Notes: generated by a model not told the origin, from the letters alone. A DNA stretch of 64,000 bases from Brucella pituitosa (GCF_003049685.1 NZ_PYSY02000003.1:434001-498000); one strand, 5' to 3'. Positions 34,938 through 43,404 are shown, numbered from the stretch's first letter. Made by a program: numbers and translations.

Positions 34938-35323
34938 TCATAAGGGTTCTCCTAAAGCGTCGAATGGGTTCAGATTCTCCGATGTGTCGTGGGCTGGTTC
35001 TTCAAACGTATCGGGTTGATTGATGAGCGTTATATCCACATGAGCGACGAAGAACTCCACATTGGAGCTCTCGAACACGGCCCTTTTTATTGTTGTGACT
35101 AACCCAGCCGTGCTGTGAGAGGCTATGACAGTGCAGCCAGATCAGATGCCACCTCAATGGTATCACCCAAACACGTCGTAAACTCCACCGTCACCCAATG
35201 ATAACCTCGACGGTTATGGATGGCTGCGTACTGGCGGTCGAATATGCGCAACAAGGGTGGGGTAGGTTCAACCCTGCTGCGGGATACGGGCGATGACCTT
35301 GATCTCCACGTCGAAACCAGCAA
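34938..35323 (-). pseudogene. decayed gene of unknown family in two frames
   Basis: Two minus-strand open pieces read as protein-like sequence. One ends at 35123 after GYHWVTVEFTTCLGDTIEVA. The other, in another frame, runs from about 35110 to the TGA at 34938 and includes VEFFVAHVDITLINQP and ENLNPFDALGEP. Together they could be the remains of one gene of about 120 codons with a frameshift near 35110-35125. I do not recognise the family. It overlaps the 3' end of the RidA gene in a different frame, so the upstream part may be coincidental. Confidence 0.3.
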
Positions 35324-35666
35324 GCCAGTTTACACCGATTGCTGTCCAGTTGGGATAGGGTGCCGCTGGGAAAACCTCGTTCTTTACGGCCATAAAGTCC
35401 GCAAACTGAGCTTCTGGATCTGTATGGAAACTGGTCACGTCAATGATATCTGCAACGCCGCACCCGCCCGCTGCAAGGACTGCTTCCAGATTCGCGAAGG
35501 CGCGCCGGACCTGGGCTGAATAGTCGGGCTCGGGGCTGCCGTCACTGCGACTGCCGACCTGACCGGAGACGAAAAGCAGATCGCCCGAGCGGATGGCTGC
35601 AGAATATCCATGTGCCTCGTAAAGGGCGTGCCGATCAGCGGGGAAGACGGGAGCTGGTTTGGTCAT
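35268..35666 (-). CDS. RidA/YjgF/YER057c-family protein
   Basis: A 132-residue protein of the Rid family, trimers that hydrolyse reactive enamines and imines or related compounds. Family features are SAAIRSGDLLFVSGQVG, VRRAFANLEAVLAAGG, VDITVTSFHTD-like DVTSFHTDPEA, and YPNWTAIGVNWLAG-FDVEIKVIAR at the end. The strict RidA arginine is replaced in the NWTAIGV strand, so it may belong to a Rid1-7 subgroup rather than RidA itself. AGGAGG lies just before the ATG. A perfect 37-base palindrome 53 bases upstream is the likely site of a repressor. Confidence 0.85.
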   Translation of the reverse strand: MTKPAPVFPADRHALYEAHGYSAAIRSGDLLFVSGQVGSRSDGSPEPDYSAQVRRAFANLEAVLAAGGCGVADIIDVTSFHTDPEAQFADFMAVKNEVFPAAPYPNWTAIGVNWLAGFDVEIKVIARIPQQG

Positions 35667-35719
35667 CTGGAACTACCTCCTATGCATGGCGCTCCTTCAC
35701 AGGGTGCGCATGACTTAAT

Positions 35720-35756
35720 ATACGATACGTATGTCTAATTCACATACGTATCGTAT
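35720..35756. promoter_or_regulatory. perfect 15-bp inverted repeat, probable TetR-type operator
   Basis: Arms 35720-35734 (ATACGATACGTATGT) and 35742-35756 (its exact complement) flank seven bases. Each arm also contains ATACG twice, so two overlapping dimer sites are possible. It lies 53-90 bases upstream of the RidA-family start, where a promoter would be. Size and symmetry fit TetR-type repressors, which is inference; no TetR gene is in the window. Confidence 0.8.
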
Positions 35757-35867
35757 GTCAATACCATGCAGATGAACATTTGACTGCGAATAAGAGCGTG
35801 GCTGGTAAAAGCCGAACCGACATGAAACCTGTCACAATCGAGATTGCGTTTGGCCATCGCAACTCTG

Positions 35868-36462
35868 TCAAAAGCTCGTTTTTACCGCCAATTCCCGGGC
35901 AAGTTCATTGATGTTCATTGGTATCATAATTATGAACTCGTAGTGTTCATCTTCGTCGGGCGCTGTCCGCCAACACCGCTGATTACCGGACAGCCAAGCG
36001 ACAATTAACTGACTTTTTCTGACGAGCATGAGATTAGAGATGCGTTGCCCAAGACCTACCGGGTGAAACGTTAGACATATGACGTTGATAGGCATTTCCA
36101 GAAGCTTGGCACCGACACCTTCACAGAGTTCGGGCACTGCGGGCGTTTGAAAGAACCATGTTCTAATGCCGGTTAATGGCGAACGCCGGGAACGGTTTGT
36201 GTGCCTCGAGCGTCAATTCGATAGACGTTTCGCCAAACATTGGTACCAGACCAGCCGCGACAAGCAATACGTTACCTTCGCGAAGTGGAACGTCGAGTTC
36301 ATGTGCTAGGCAGAGTACAAGTGCACGGCCTGGAGACGCCCGACTTGTTTCGACAAAACCGAGGTGACGGGCTGATACATCCGAACGAAGCGCGATGAGC
36401 CCACGTTTCACGAGGCGTTCTTGCATCGTGATCCAGAGTCTGAAAACCGCTTTTTGCTCCAT
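35868..36462 (-). pseudogene. MmyB-type XRE transcriptional regulator, inactivated
   Basis: The N-terminal part (36462 to 36163) contains the characteristic XRE/MmyB helix-turn-helix text DVSARHLGFVETSRASPGRA, AHELDVPLREGNVLLVAAG and LEAHKPFPAFAINRH. It then meets TAG where family members have tryptophan in the R-H-W-N motif, and the next codons (NMVLSNARSA) are still family-like. After a frameshift near 36140 the ligand-domain text continues as CEGVGAKLLEMPINVICLTFHPVGLGQRISNL down to about 35868. The N-terminal 15-20 residues of the helix-turn-helix are also lost. At least one nonsense change and one frameshift make it dead. Its 5' end runs into a monooxygenase fragment on the other strand. 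Confidence 0.78.
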
Positions 36463-36612
36463 GAGACGTGGGAAGATTTTGACGATGCTGTGAATGTGCA
36501 GTTACAGCGCGCCTATCGGGAGGTGTGGCATGATGCACTGCCGACGCTTCTCACGAAAGATCGTGATATCACATTTTGGACTCCCATACGTGCTGATCGG
36601 TCCTTTCCATAG
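36405..36612 (+). pseudogene. antibiotic-biosynthesis-monooxygenase-like fragment, 5' truncated
   Basis: The open frame encodes only the C-terminal part of a YgiN/ABM-type protein: HRDPESENRFLLHETWEDFDDA, a standard ABM strand-turn-helix, then a normal end. The first half of the roughly 100-residue domain and any start codon are missing. The break coincides with the 5' end of the inactivated XRE gene on the opposite strand, so one deletion or inversion probably damaged both. Confidence 0.7.
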
Positions 36613-36682
36613 GCAGGCTGAGGGCTTCCGGGTCGATCAGTTCGGGAGTATTTGGCGTTGGTCGGTAAATCTCATCGGCTCG

Positions 36683-37402
36683 CTAGCTCAAGGTACGCAT
36701 TCGTTTTTTCCGATAAAGTTTTTCGTCAGCCTGACTCATAACATCCTTGAACGTCTGTTTTGATCTACAAGCTATTTTGCCAACAGAAACCGACAGAACG
36801 GTAACGTCATTTTTAACAGAATCTCTAAATTTACTTCCTGCCTTATCGCTAACTTGTTTGGCGAGTGTCTGCATTTCTTCCCGTGTAACTGAGGGTACGA
36901 ATGCGCAAAATTCATCACCGCCGATGCGCGCAATCAAACTGTCTTTTGGTAAAACCAGCACCAATGCGTCGGCCGTGGAGATAACAGCATCATCACCGAC
37001 AAGATGACCATAATTGTCATTGATCGTTTTCAGATAATCAATGTCTGCAATCAGAAACCATCCCCGCACGCCTAGTTCCATGGCGTGGTCGAATTGCTCA
37101 ATAAAGCTGCGTCTATTGAGTGTGCCCGTTAAAGGGTCACTGCTCGCCGTTCGTGCAAGCTCATTGGCTTGTTTTACAAGCGCGCGATAGGCGACCTCAA
37201 GCTGATCAAGCTTACTGAACCATATTAAGCAGATTGGAACGGCAATTAGCAAAGGTAATGTCAATCTGACAACTATGGTGATGGTGTCGGAATGAACACC
37301 CATGACAACACGAATGCCAGTAGAGAACGAGACCGAAATGATGGCAGCTATAACTGACACGACCGCCGTCCGTTTCAAGACCCTTTTAGATGGCAAACGC
37401 AA
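36683..37402 (-). CDS. membrane-bound diguanylate cyclase (GGDEF)
   Basis: A 239-residue protein with two N-terminal membrane helices (about residues 12-30 and 44-62), a short linker and a GGDEF domain from about residue 83. The intact GGDEF active site is at residues 161-165, with the metal-binding D120-x-D122 (IADIDYLKTIND) and DPLTG-LNRRSF at the domain start. It therefore probably makes c-di-GMP. The allosteric inhibition site (RxxD, five residues before GGDEF) is absent: the text there is PKDSLIAR. No sensory domain is present, apart from the few residues between the helices. No EAL or PilZ gene is adjacent. Confidence 0.9.
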   Translation of the reverse strand: MRLPSKRVLKRTAVVSVIAAIISVSFSTGIRVVMGVHSDTITIVVRLTLPLLIAVPICLIWFSKLDQLEVAYRALVKQANELARTASSDPLTGTLNRRSFIEQFDHAMELGVRGWFLIADIDYLKTINDNYGHLVGDDAVISTADALVLVLPKDSLIARIGGDEFCAFVPSVTREEMQTLAKQVSDKAGSKFRDSVKNDVTVLSVSVGKIACRSKQTFKDVMSQADEKLYRKKRMRTLS

Positions 37403-37653
37403 GATGGTTCCTCAATCAGCCAGTTGTTTATGACCTTGAAAATACGAAGCAATATTTTGTCTTATATTAGGTTTAGACATGAGAGATTAACAGAGGGTGC
37501 CATTATGCTAATGCGGTTCACGAGTTTCTTTTTGATCCCTCGACATCAGGATTTGTGTTTGCCGGTTTGGGTCGGTTGATGAGAAGGGCCGCCAAAGCCG
37601 ATCCAGCATTGCCACTCGTTCTGCCTACGACTGCAGGCGGCCACAACCGAACA

Positions 37654-38865
37654 TCACAAAGTTGATTGGCTTGACGGAAATCCCCGGTCTTTTGCCAGGA
37701 AGGCGATGACATAGGCGAGCAACAATAATACCAAAACCGACCAAGCGAGCCAGCTGATATCCGAGTGTTCGAGCAATAAGCCACCGATTGTGCCGCCGCC
37801 CGCAATCGCCAAGTTCCAAGCTGTGACGATCATAGACTGTGCTACATCCGAGGCCTGTCCGGAGGTGGTCGCAGCTGTCGTCTGAAACAGTGTGGCGGCA
37901 CCACCGAAAGCCAATCCCCACATGCCGGTTGCTAACCAGAACAGTTCCGGTAGATCGCCCCATATGCCGAGCATTAACGCGGCGGCTCCGAAAAGCACAA
38001 TGCTTGCCAACACAAGTTCTCGCAACCATCGTCCGACCAGATATCCGACAATACAAATCCCCGCGATTGCAGTTACTCCGAACACCAGCAGAACGAAATC
38101 GAGTTTCCCGGCTAACCCTGCAGGAACAACAAGCGGAGCGATATAAGTATAGAGTATATTGTGCGCCAAGACGAAAAGCAGGGTCACTGTCAAAATGGAT
38201 TTGATTCCACTGATAGCTAACGTACCTCGAATGGAAGCCCGACCACTGATCGTAGTGCCCGAATAATCGGGCACCTTGGCCCACATCCAGCCGATCAAAG
38301 CTATGGTGAGAGCGGTCATTGCTGAAAATGTACTTCGCCAGCCAATGGCCGATCCCATCAGGGTTCCTGCAGGAATACCAAGCGATAATGCCAGCGGTGT
38401 ACCGACCATCGCAACCGCGATCGCACGCCCCTTGAGTTGATCCGTGACCATACGTGCCGCATATCCGGCGATCATTGCCCAAAGCAAGCCGGCGCAAACA
38501 CCAGCAACGAAGCGCGCCAAAAGCATGATATAGAAGCTTCCCGTCGTCGCTGTTATGGTATTTACAACCGCAAAACCTGCAATAGCACAAAGAAGAAGCG
38601 GCTTGCGGGGAAAATGTTGGGTGACAGCAGTAAGTGGAATTGCTGCCATCAGCGAACCTACAGCATATGCCGTGATGAGTTGACCGATAGCGGAGGGGCT
38701 AACACCTAGCCCCATGCTCATTTGTGGGAGAAGTCCCGCTGGCAGGGCCTCTGTCAAAATTGTAATGAAACTTGCCATAGCGAGGGCAAGTAAAGGAGCC
38801 ATAGGCAATCTGGTGTTGTCAGGCTCTTCACTTACTTTGCGGTTTTCTGAAATCGAACTGGACAT
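37654..38865 (-). CDS. MFS drug/sugar efflux transporter (AraJ/YdhP-like)
   Basis: A 403-residue major facilitator with 12 predicted helices. Motif A between helices 2 and 3 is degenerate (AIPLTAVTQHFPRKPLL), motif C-like glycines are present in helix 5 (GTPLALSLGIPAGTLMG), and the N-terminus LPMAPLLALAMASFITILTEALPAGLLP is typical of the DHA1 group with AraJ, YdhP and arabinose-efflux permeases. It exports drugs or sugars by proton antiport. It starts six bases after the stop of the monooxygenase-like gene at 38871, so the two are co-transcribed, and both diverge from a LysR gene. Confidence 0.9.
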   Translation of the reverse strand: MSSSISENRKVSEEPDNTRLPMAPLLALAMASFITILTEALPAGLLPQMSMGLGVSPSAIGQLITAYAVGSLMAAIPLTAVTQHFPRKPLLLCAIAGFAVVNTITATTGSFYIMLLARFVAGVCAGLLWAMIAGYAARMVTDQLKGRAIAVAMVGTPLALSLGIPAGTLMGSAIGWRSTFSAMTALTIALIGWMWAKVPDYSGTTISGRASIRGTLAISGIKSILTVTLLFVLAHNILYTYIAPLVVPAGLAGKLDFVLLVFGVTAIAGICIVGYLVGRWLRELVLASIVLFGAAALMLGIWGDLPELFWLATGMWGLAFGGAATLFQTTAATTSGQASDVAQSMIVTAWNLAIAGGGTIGGLLLEHSDISWLAWSVLVLLLLAYVIAFLAKDRGFPSSQSTL

Positions 38866-38870
38866 TCTGC

Positions 38871-39227
38871 TCAGCCTATCTGCCCGAGTTTGGGCAGAAC
38901 CAGATCCCCGACACTGTAGGTGTGGAACTCACTCGTTGAAACAGTTTCCAGTTTACGAAATTTTTCAACGAAATCCGGATCAGAGAAAAACTCCTCCACG
39001 TTGTCCGCACCTTGGATCGCTTCAATGTTGACCACAGTCAATCCGTCCGTGCTCTTGGCCAGAGTGCTCCAGAGGAATCCCTGTTTTCTTTCTGCAACGT
39101 AATGAACCACGTCCTGAATAATTTGAAATGCTTCATCCTGCTTGCCTGGAAAGGCATGAATGACGTTTACGATAAAGGTGGTTGGCACCGGCGAGATGAC
39201 AAATCCGGCGGGAGATTTCGTATCCAT
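38871..39227 (-). CDS. ABM-like (antibiotic biosynthesis monooxygenase) protein
   Basis: A 118-residue ferredoxin-like-fold protein: TTFIVNVIHAFPGKQDEAFQIIQDVVHYV, then GFLWSTLAKSTDGLTVVNIEAI and FFSDPDFVEKFRKLE, the alternating pattern of ABM/quinol-monooxygenase or EthD-like dimers. Members act on quinones or aromatic polyketides. The ATG at 39227 has AAGGAATA upstream; the longer frame to 39374 would cross the divergent LysR start. It forms an operon with the MFS exporter, which suggests modification plus export of a small aromatic compound. Confidence 0.72.
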   Translation of the reverse strand: MDTKSPAGFVISPVPTTFIVNVIHAFPGKQDEAFQIIQDVVHYVAERKQGFLWSTLAKSTDGLTVVNIEAIQGADNVEEFFSDPDFVEKFRKLETVSTSEFHTYSVGDLVLPKLGQIG

Positions 39228-39351
39228 TATGTATTCCTTATGTGAAATCGGCATTGAGCGCCGAGCCACACTGGATATTGATTTTGATATAAGTGATAAA
39301 TGGTCCTGTATTCCAATAAGAGCGGAATTTAATTCCCTAATGGAGATTGGT

Positions 39352-40278
39352 ATGGATAAGCTGGGTACGCTCAAGGTATTCGTTCAAGCAGCTGAAGGTG
39401 GAAGCTTTGTTGCGGCCTCTCAACGAATGGGGCTCTCCAGCTCAGCTGTGGGCAAAGCAGTAGCGCGTCTTGAGCAAGAGGTCGGAGTGAGTCTCTTTCA
39501 TCGCTCAACACGCAGCATGACGCTGACGGAAGAAGGAAGCTTCTTTCTAGATACTTGCCGCCGCATACTGTCCGAACTCGAAGCAGCAGAGGCAGAGCTT
39601 TCAAGATCTCACACCACGCCGGGCGGCCTATTGCGCGTAAGCTTTCCGTTGACGGGAATGCTGTTGATGCCAACCATAGCAGCATTTATGCAAGCCTATC
39701 CCGCTATCAATCTGGAATTGGATTTTACCGATCGCCTGGTTGACGTGATTGAAGAGGGATTTGATGCTGTTGTCCGCACGGGTGAAGTGCGTGATACACG
39801 ACTGATGAGCCGAAAGCTTGGATCCTTCAAACATCGAATAGTCGCATCGCCCGATTACCTAAAACGAACAGGTGCGCCGCAGATTCCTGAAGATCTGCTG
39901 CGTCATCGCTGTATGCATCACCGATATGCGAACTCGGGCAAACTTGAACCATGGCCGCTGGTCAGAGATGGCAGGGATATTCGTGTTGCCCTGCCTACGA
40001 CAACGGTGGCCAGTACCCTTGAACCGCTCATCCATCTTGCTGAGAACGGCTTTGGCCTAACTTGCTTGCCACATTTCGCGGTGAACCAACAGATATCAGA
40101 AGGTAAGCTGGTTTCGATACTCGATAAATTTATCGCAGAGGCGGGTGTCTTTCGTGTTCTTTGGCCGACGAACCGCTATTTATCGCCTAAAATTCGTGTA
40201 TTTGTGGAGTTCATGGCTTGCAATCTATTCGCAACCGAGACGAACTCCGGTTATGCGGATGGAGAGGAAGTCAACTAA
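39352..40278 (+). CDS. LysR-family regulator divergent from ABM-MFS operon
   Basis: A 308-residue LysR regulator of the CrgA/DmlR-like type: MDKLGTLKVFVQAAEGGSFVAASQRMGLSSSAVGKAVARLE forms the helix-turn-helix, then GGLLRVSFPLTG opens the effector domain, with VVRTGEVRDTRLMSRKLG typical of the group. The start at 39352 has GGAGA upstream; an open frame continues much further 5' but lies over the divergent gene. It probably controls the ABM-MFS operon across the 124-base gap. Confidence 0.91.
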   Translation: MDKLGTLKVFVQAAEGGSFVAASQRMGLSSSAVGKAVARLEQEVGVSLFHRSTRSMTLTEEGSFFLDTCRRILSELEAAEAELSRSHTTPGGLLRVSFPLTGMLLMPTIAAFMQAYPAINLELDFTDRLVDVIEEGFDAVVRTGEVRDTRLMSRKLGSFKHRIVASPDYLKRTGAPQIPEDLLRHRCMHHRYANSGKLEPWPLVRDGRDIRVALPTTTVASTLEPLIHLAENGFGLTCLPHFAVNQQISEGKLVSILDKFIAEAGVFRVLWPTNRYLSPKIRVFVEFMACNLFATETNSGYADGEEVN

Positions 40279-40522
40279 ATTCCCTATGGTAGTAAGTGCA
40301 ACAGACCATTGGTTTCCAGGAGGCCGGTTGACTAACTTAAACCGCCTAAATCGAGGGCGCAAAGCAGCCATCCCCATCTGTCTTACCGGTGCTTGACACT
40401 CGTGAAAGTTCTCGTCTTGCAAGGACTACCGTGAACACCTAAAGGGCAGTACGTTGTTAAGAGTCAATAATTTGCCTGAATGTTGAGTGGCAGCAATAAG
40501 GCTAAGTGTCATTGAAGAGCTT

Positions 40523-41155
40523 TTAGGAATGGGATCGAGAGAGCGACTGCTGTCGGCGTCGTCGATACGCGCGAGCGCTTGCTTGGTCGCCGCAGGGAGA
40601 CATGGCACACCAAATCCGGTTCCCTGCCCGTGATTTATCCACGAACATCACATGACAGCGTGGTGAAGCGCATTGCTTGATGCGCGTTCGATATGGTCCG
40701 GTAAAAATGTCGATTGCATCACGCGCGATCAGGCCAAGAATTTCATTCATTTCGGCCGCATCGGGCAGCTCGGTACTACAGCCATCACAGGCAATACGCA
40801 AAACCGGCATACCTGAACGGGCATGAGCGTTGATCAGAGCAATATCTGACACCAATATCTCGCTTTGATTGATACGGTTATCAGCCAGCCGGAATATTGC
40901 CTCGCGCAATGCCTTTGTTTTTGCCAGTTCTTCCTGCGTCACAGAACCTGCAAGCGGTGGTAACTCCGCTTCACAAAGCCATCTGTCCAGCAGTGAAGGC
41001 TCTGAAAAACGGTCAATACCATTGGCCCTGTCTTTTGAAGCAGCGACGGTCGCAACAAGATTGAGCGCAACACTGTCCGAGCGGAACAGAAAGCGCCAGC
41101 TTCCCTTTTTCCGGCGTTCTTTCGGATGCTTGGATTTTGCGTCAGTTATGTCCAT
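40523..41155 (-). CDS. ABATE/CGNR zinc-finger protein with altered finger
   Basis: A 210-residue protein of the ABATE-CGNR family of putative regulators. The N-terminal ABATE domain has LNLVATVAASKDRANGIDRFSEPSLLDRWL. The C-terminal zinc finger reads QCASPRCHVMFVDKSRAGNRIWCAMSPCGDQASARAYRRRR: all four cysteines are present but the name-giving CGNR is CGDQ here. Such proteins are suspected transcription factors or RNA-binding regulators. It follows the flavoenzyme gene by 76 bases on the same strand, with an inverted repeat in between, so it may be the last, separately controlled gene of the seven-gene operon upstream. Confidence 0.83.
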   Translation of the reverse strand: MDITDAKSKHPKERRKKGSWRFLFRSDSVALNLVATVAASKDRANGIDRFSEPSLLDRWLCEAELPPLAGSVTQEELAKTKALREAIFRLADNRINQSEILVSDIALINAHARSGMPVLRIACDGCSTELPDAAEMNEILGLIARDAIDIFTGPYRTRIKQCASPRCHVMFVDKSRAGNRIWCAMSPCGDQASARAYRRRRQQSLSRSHS

Positions 41156-41180
41156 CAGTTCGCTCTTTGCTTGACAGGCC

Positions 41181-41203
41181 CGTCCAGCTTTGAAAGCTGG
41201 ACG
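41181..41203. promoter_or_regulatory. 11-bp inverted repeat between flavoenzyme and CGNR genes
   Basis: Exact arms CGTCCAGCTTT and AAAGCTGGACG around a single G. It sits 26 bases upstream of the CGNR gene start and 28 bases after the stop of the preceding gene. It could be an intercistronic hairpin, attenuator or operator; no long T run follows on the transcribed strand. Confidence 0.6.
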
Positions 41204-41230
41204 ATACTTATGAGATAAGTGGTGACAAAA

Positions 41231-42481
41231 TCAACTGTTCGCCGAAGGCGTCGCCAACTCAAGATCAACGGCATATCTGCCAATTTCCTGTATTTTTACA
41301 GCCACCGGATCGTGCAGCGTGTAGATGCGGGCATCACGCCAATAGCGATCCAGTCCCTGCTTCAAAGTCGCGGAACGCGCGCCAACAGCTTCAAAAATGC
41401 GCGATGTTACTGAGAGCGCTGCTGCGTCCGAAGCAACCTTAGCCTGAGAGATGAGATCCGCAATCTCTCCGCGGCGTTCCGGTGTCAGACGGTTCTCATC
41501 AATGTCTGCAATCAGTTCGCCAAACGCTCTATTGGCGACAGTTGAAAGCGCAAAAGATGCGTTGGCCGTGGTGATAGCATTGCCAATACTGTCTGCAATA
41601 TAGTCCGGCACAGATGCGTTCTGGCCGTTTTTGCGCAAGTGCAATTGCGACAATGCCGTATCAATTGCCCCCAACGCCGTCCCATTGAGAAAATTGACGA
41701 ACATGATCTGAAAGGCCAGCGAGCCTATCGATTCATTGAGGGGGCGCTTTGTTGGATCGGCTGCCGATGTGCTGAAAATCGCGTTATCTGGAATAAATAC
41801 ATTTTCAAATACCAGACTGCCTGATGCCGAGCGACGCGCACCAATGCCATCCCAGTCATCAGCATGGACAATGCCCGGCGTCGACGCATCGAGAACGAAC
41901 GTCAAACGCTTCTCATGGCCATCGGGCGCGCGATAGCTTTCGCCGACGACCAGACGGTCAGCTGTTTGTGCGGCGGTTGCGAAGCTTTTCCTGCCATTCG
42001 CAATATATCCGCCATCAACTCGCGTTAGGTCTGCGGCAGGACCGCCCGGATTGTTGGCACCGCCCCAAAGTGTAGGCGTCTGCAACGAATTGGTCACAGC
42101 GTTTGAGAACACCGGCCCACGTCCGGCGATCTCTATCCGCAACAGATGCATGTAGTTATAGCCGAGAAGTGCTGCACTCGATAAGTCGATACGTGATATC
42201 TCACGGATTGCAAAAAGCGCATGTTGCCAGCGCGCACCTATCGCTTCCCGGCGGCTTCTAGTGTTATGAAACAGTGCCAGACCATCATCAATCGTGAGTG
42301 CTGCTAAGCCAGAGTGGCGCAGAAGTGCTGCTTCCTCAACGGGGGCGGAACCTTTACGGTCCCGCTCTACCACGTGCGGTGCAAGCTCAGTTTTCACCTG
42401 CTCGACACGCGCCCGGATGTCCGCCTCGATTGGCGGATCAAACCATTGCGTATGCCGGAAGGATTGCGCATGTGCATTCAT
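41231..42481 (-). CDS. DszC/SfnB-like acyl-CoA-dehydrogenase-fold flavoenzyme
   Basis: A 416-residue protein with the acyl-CoA dehydrogenase fold: N-terminal helical domain (residues about 10-125), central beta domain (GGYIANGRKSFATAAQTADRLVVGE) and C-terminal helix bundle. It lacks a clear glutamate base in the usual position and has the N-terminal text HVVERDRKGSAPVEEAALLRHSGL found in the DszC/SfnB/SoxC group. These are FMNH2-dependent monooxygenases of sulfur or other heteroatom compounds. No flavin reductase gene is adjacent, so reduced flavin must come from elsewhere. It overlaps the zinc-type dehydrogenase gene (ATGA) and is the seventh gene of the ABC operon. Confidence 0.82.
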   Translation of the reverse strand: MNAHAQSFRHTQWFDPPIEADIRARVEQVKTELAPHVVERDRKGSAPVEEAALLRHSGLAALTIDDGLALFHNTRSRREAIGARWQHALFAIREISRIDLSSAALLGYNYMHLLRIEIAGRGPVFSNAVTNSLQTPTLWGGANNPGGPAADLTRVDGGYIANGRKSFATAAQTADRLVVGESYRAPDGHEKRLTFVLDASTPGIVHADDWDGIGARRSASGSLVFENVFIPDNAIFSTSAADPTKRPLNESIGSLAFQIMFVNFLNGTALGAIDTALSQLHLRKNGQNASVPDYIADSIGNAITTANASFALSTVANRAFGELIADIDENRLTPERRGEIADLISQAKVASDAAALSVTSRIFEAVGARSATLKQGLDRYWRDARIYTLHDPVAVKIQEIGRYAVDLELATPSANS

Positions 42482-43404
42482 GGTTTCACATCCAGAACGG
42501 CCTTACCATGCAGACGCCTGTCAAGAAGAGCCGCGACAGCCTGATCAAACTGGTTCCAGTCACCGCGCCATTTCACTTCTGTCCTGAGCTTGCCCTCAGC
42601 CAGCCATCGCAGCAGTGCCGTGAGATAAGAGCCCACCCGATACTCGGAAATCAGGAAGCCATGAATGTGACGCCCAACCGGACCAACCGTGCCGAGCTGA
42701 CCAAACACTGCGTCTTCGCCTGAAGCCCAGCCGAGGCTCTGCACATTGCCATGACGGTTCAGAAGCTTGAAGGACTGCACGAGCTGCGGCCCGCCGACAT
42801 TATCGATCACCAGATCGATGCCTTCCTTCACATCATCAAGGCTGGTCGCAACAAGGTCCGCACCAAGTTCTGTCAGACCCGCTGCACTGCCTTCTGACCC
42901 AACAGAGGCGATAACGCGCGCACCACCCAGCCGTGCAAGCTGAATTGCAAAGCGGCCTACGCCGCCAGAAGCACCGGTGATCAGAACTGTTTTGCCGAGA
43001 ACAGGCCCACCAAGCTGCAAGGTGGCCAGCGCTGTGACGGCTGCCGTCGGAAGCGTCGCAGCTTCCGCCGGACCGACACCCTCCGGAATGACCGCGATAT
43101 CCTCAACATGTGCAATGCGCTTTTCAGCCCAGGCACCGAGTGGGGCGCGTGTGACAACCAATGTTCCGATGGGAGGCGCTTTGGTTTGTGGGCCAACGGC
43201 TACAATCACACCAGACGCATCCCATCCTAGAACCGTACCATCAGCCTCAAGACCGCGCGCGCCACGCCGGGTTTCACCGAAGTTCAGCGAGGTGTGTGTA
43301 ACATCGATAAGCACTTCCCCATAACCCGGCTCAGGGGTCGCCCGTGTCGCGAAACGCAGACCGCCGGAAGTTGCCTTATCTGTCTCGATAACTCGAATGG
43401 TCAT
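42478..43404 (-). CDS. zinc-binding-type alcohol dehydrogenase/quinone reductase family protein
   Basis: A 308-residue medium-chain dehydrogenase: GroES-like N-terminal domain (YGEVLIDVTHTSLNFGETRRG, GWDASGVIVAVG) and nucleotide site ITGASGGVGRFAIQLARLGGA near residue 145. It is shorter than classical members and lacks the zinc-binding cysteines, so it is of the quinone oxidoreductase kind. The reaction in this operon is unknown. It overlaps genes on both sides by four bases, hence translational coupling. Confidence 0.87.
   Translation of the reverse strand: MTIRVIETDKATSGGLRFATRATPEPGYGEVLIDVTHTSLNFGETRRGARGLEADGTVLGWDASGVIVAVGPQTKAPPIGTLVVTRAPLGAWAEKRIAHVEDIAVIPEGVGPAEAATLPTAAVTALATLQLGGPVLGKTVLITGASGGVGRFAIQLARLGGARVIASVGSEGSAAGLTELGADLVATSLDDVKEGIDLVIDNVGGPQLVQSFKLLNRHGNVQSLGWASGEDAVFGQLGTVGPVGRHIHGFLISEYRVGSYLTALLRWLAEGKLRTEVKWRGDWNQFDQAVAALLDRRLHGKAVLDVKP

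Noticed and set aside
37625..38590. Minus-strand frame of 321 codons overlapping the MFS gene
   Set aside because: Same strand, other frame of the transporter gene; translation is Cys/Arg/His-rich with no membrane pattern, whereas the real frame has 12 helices.
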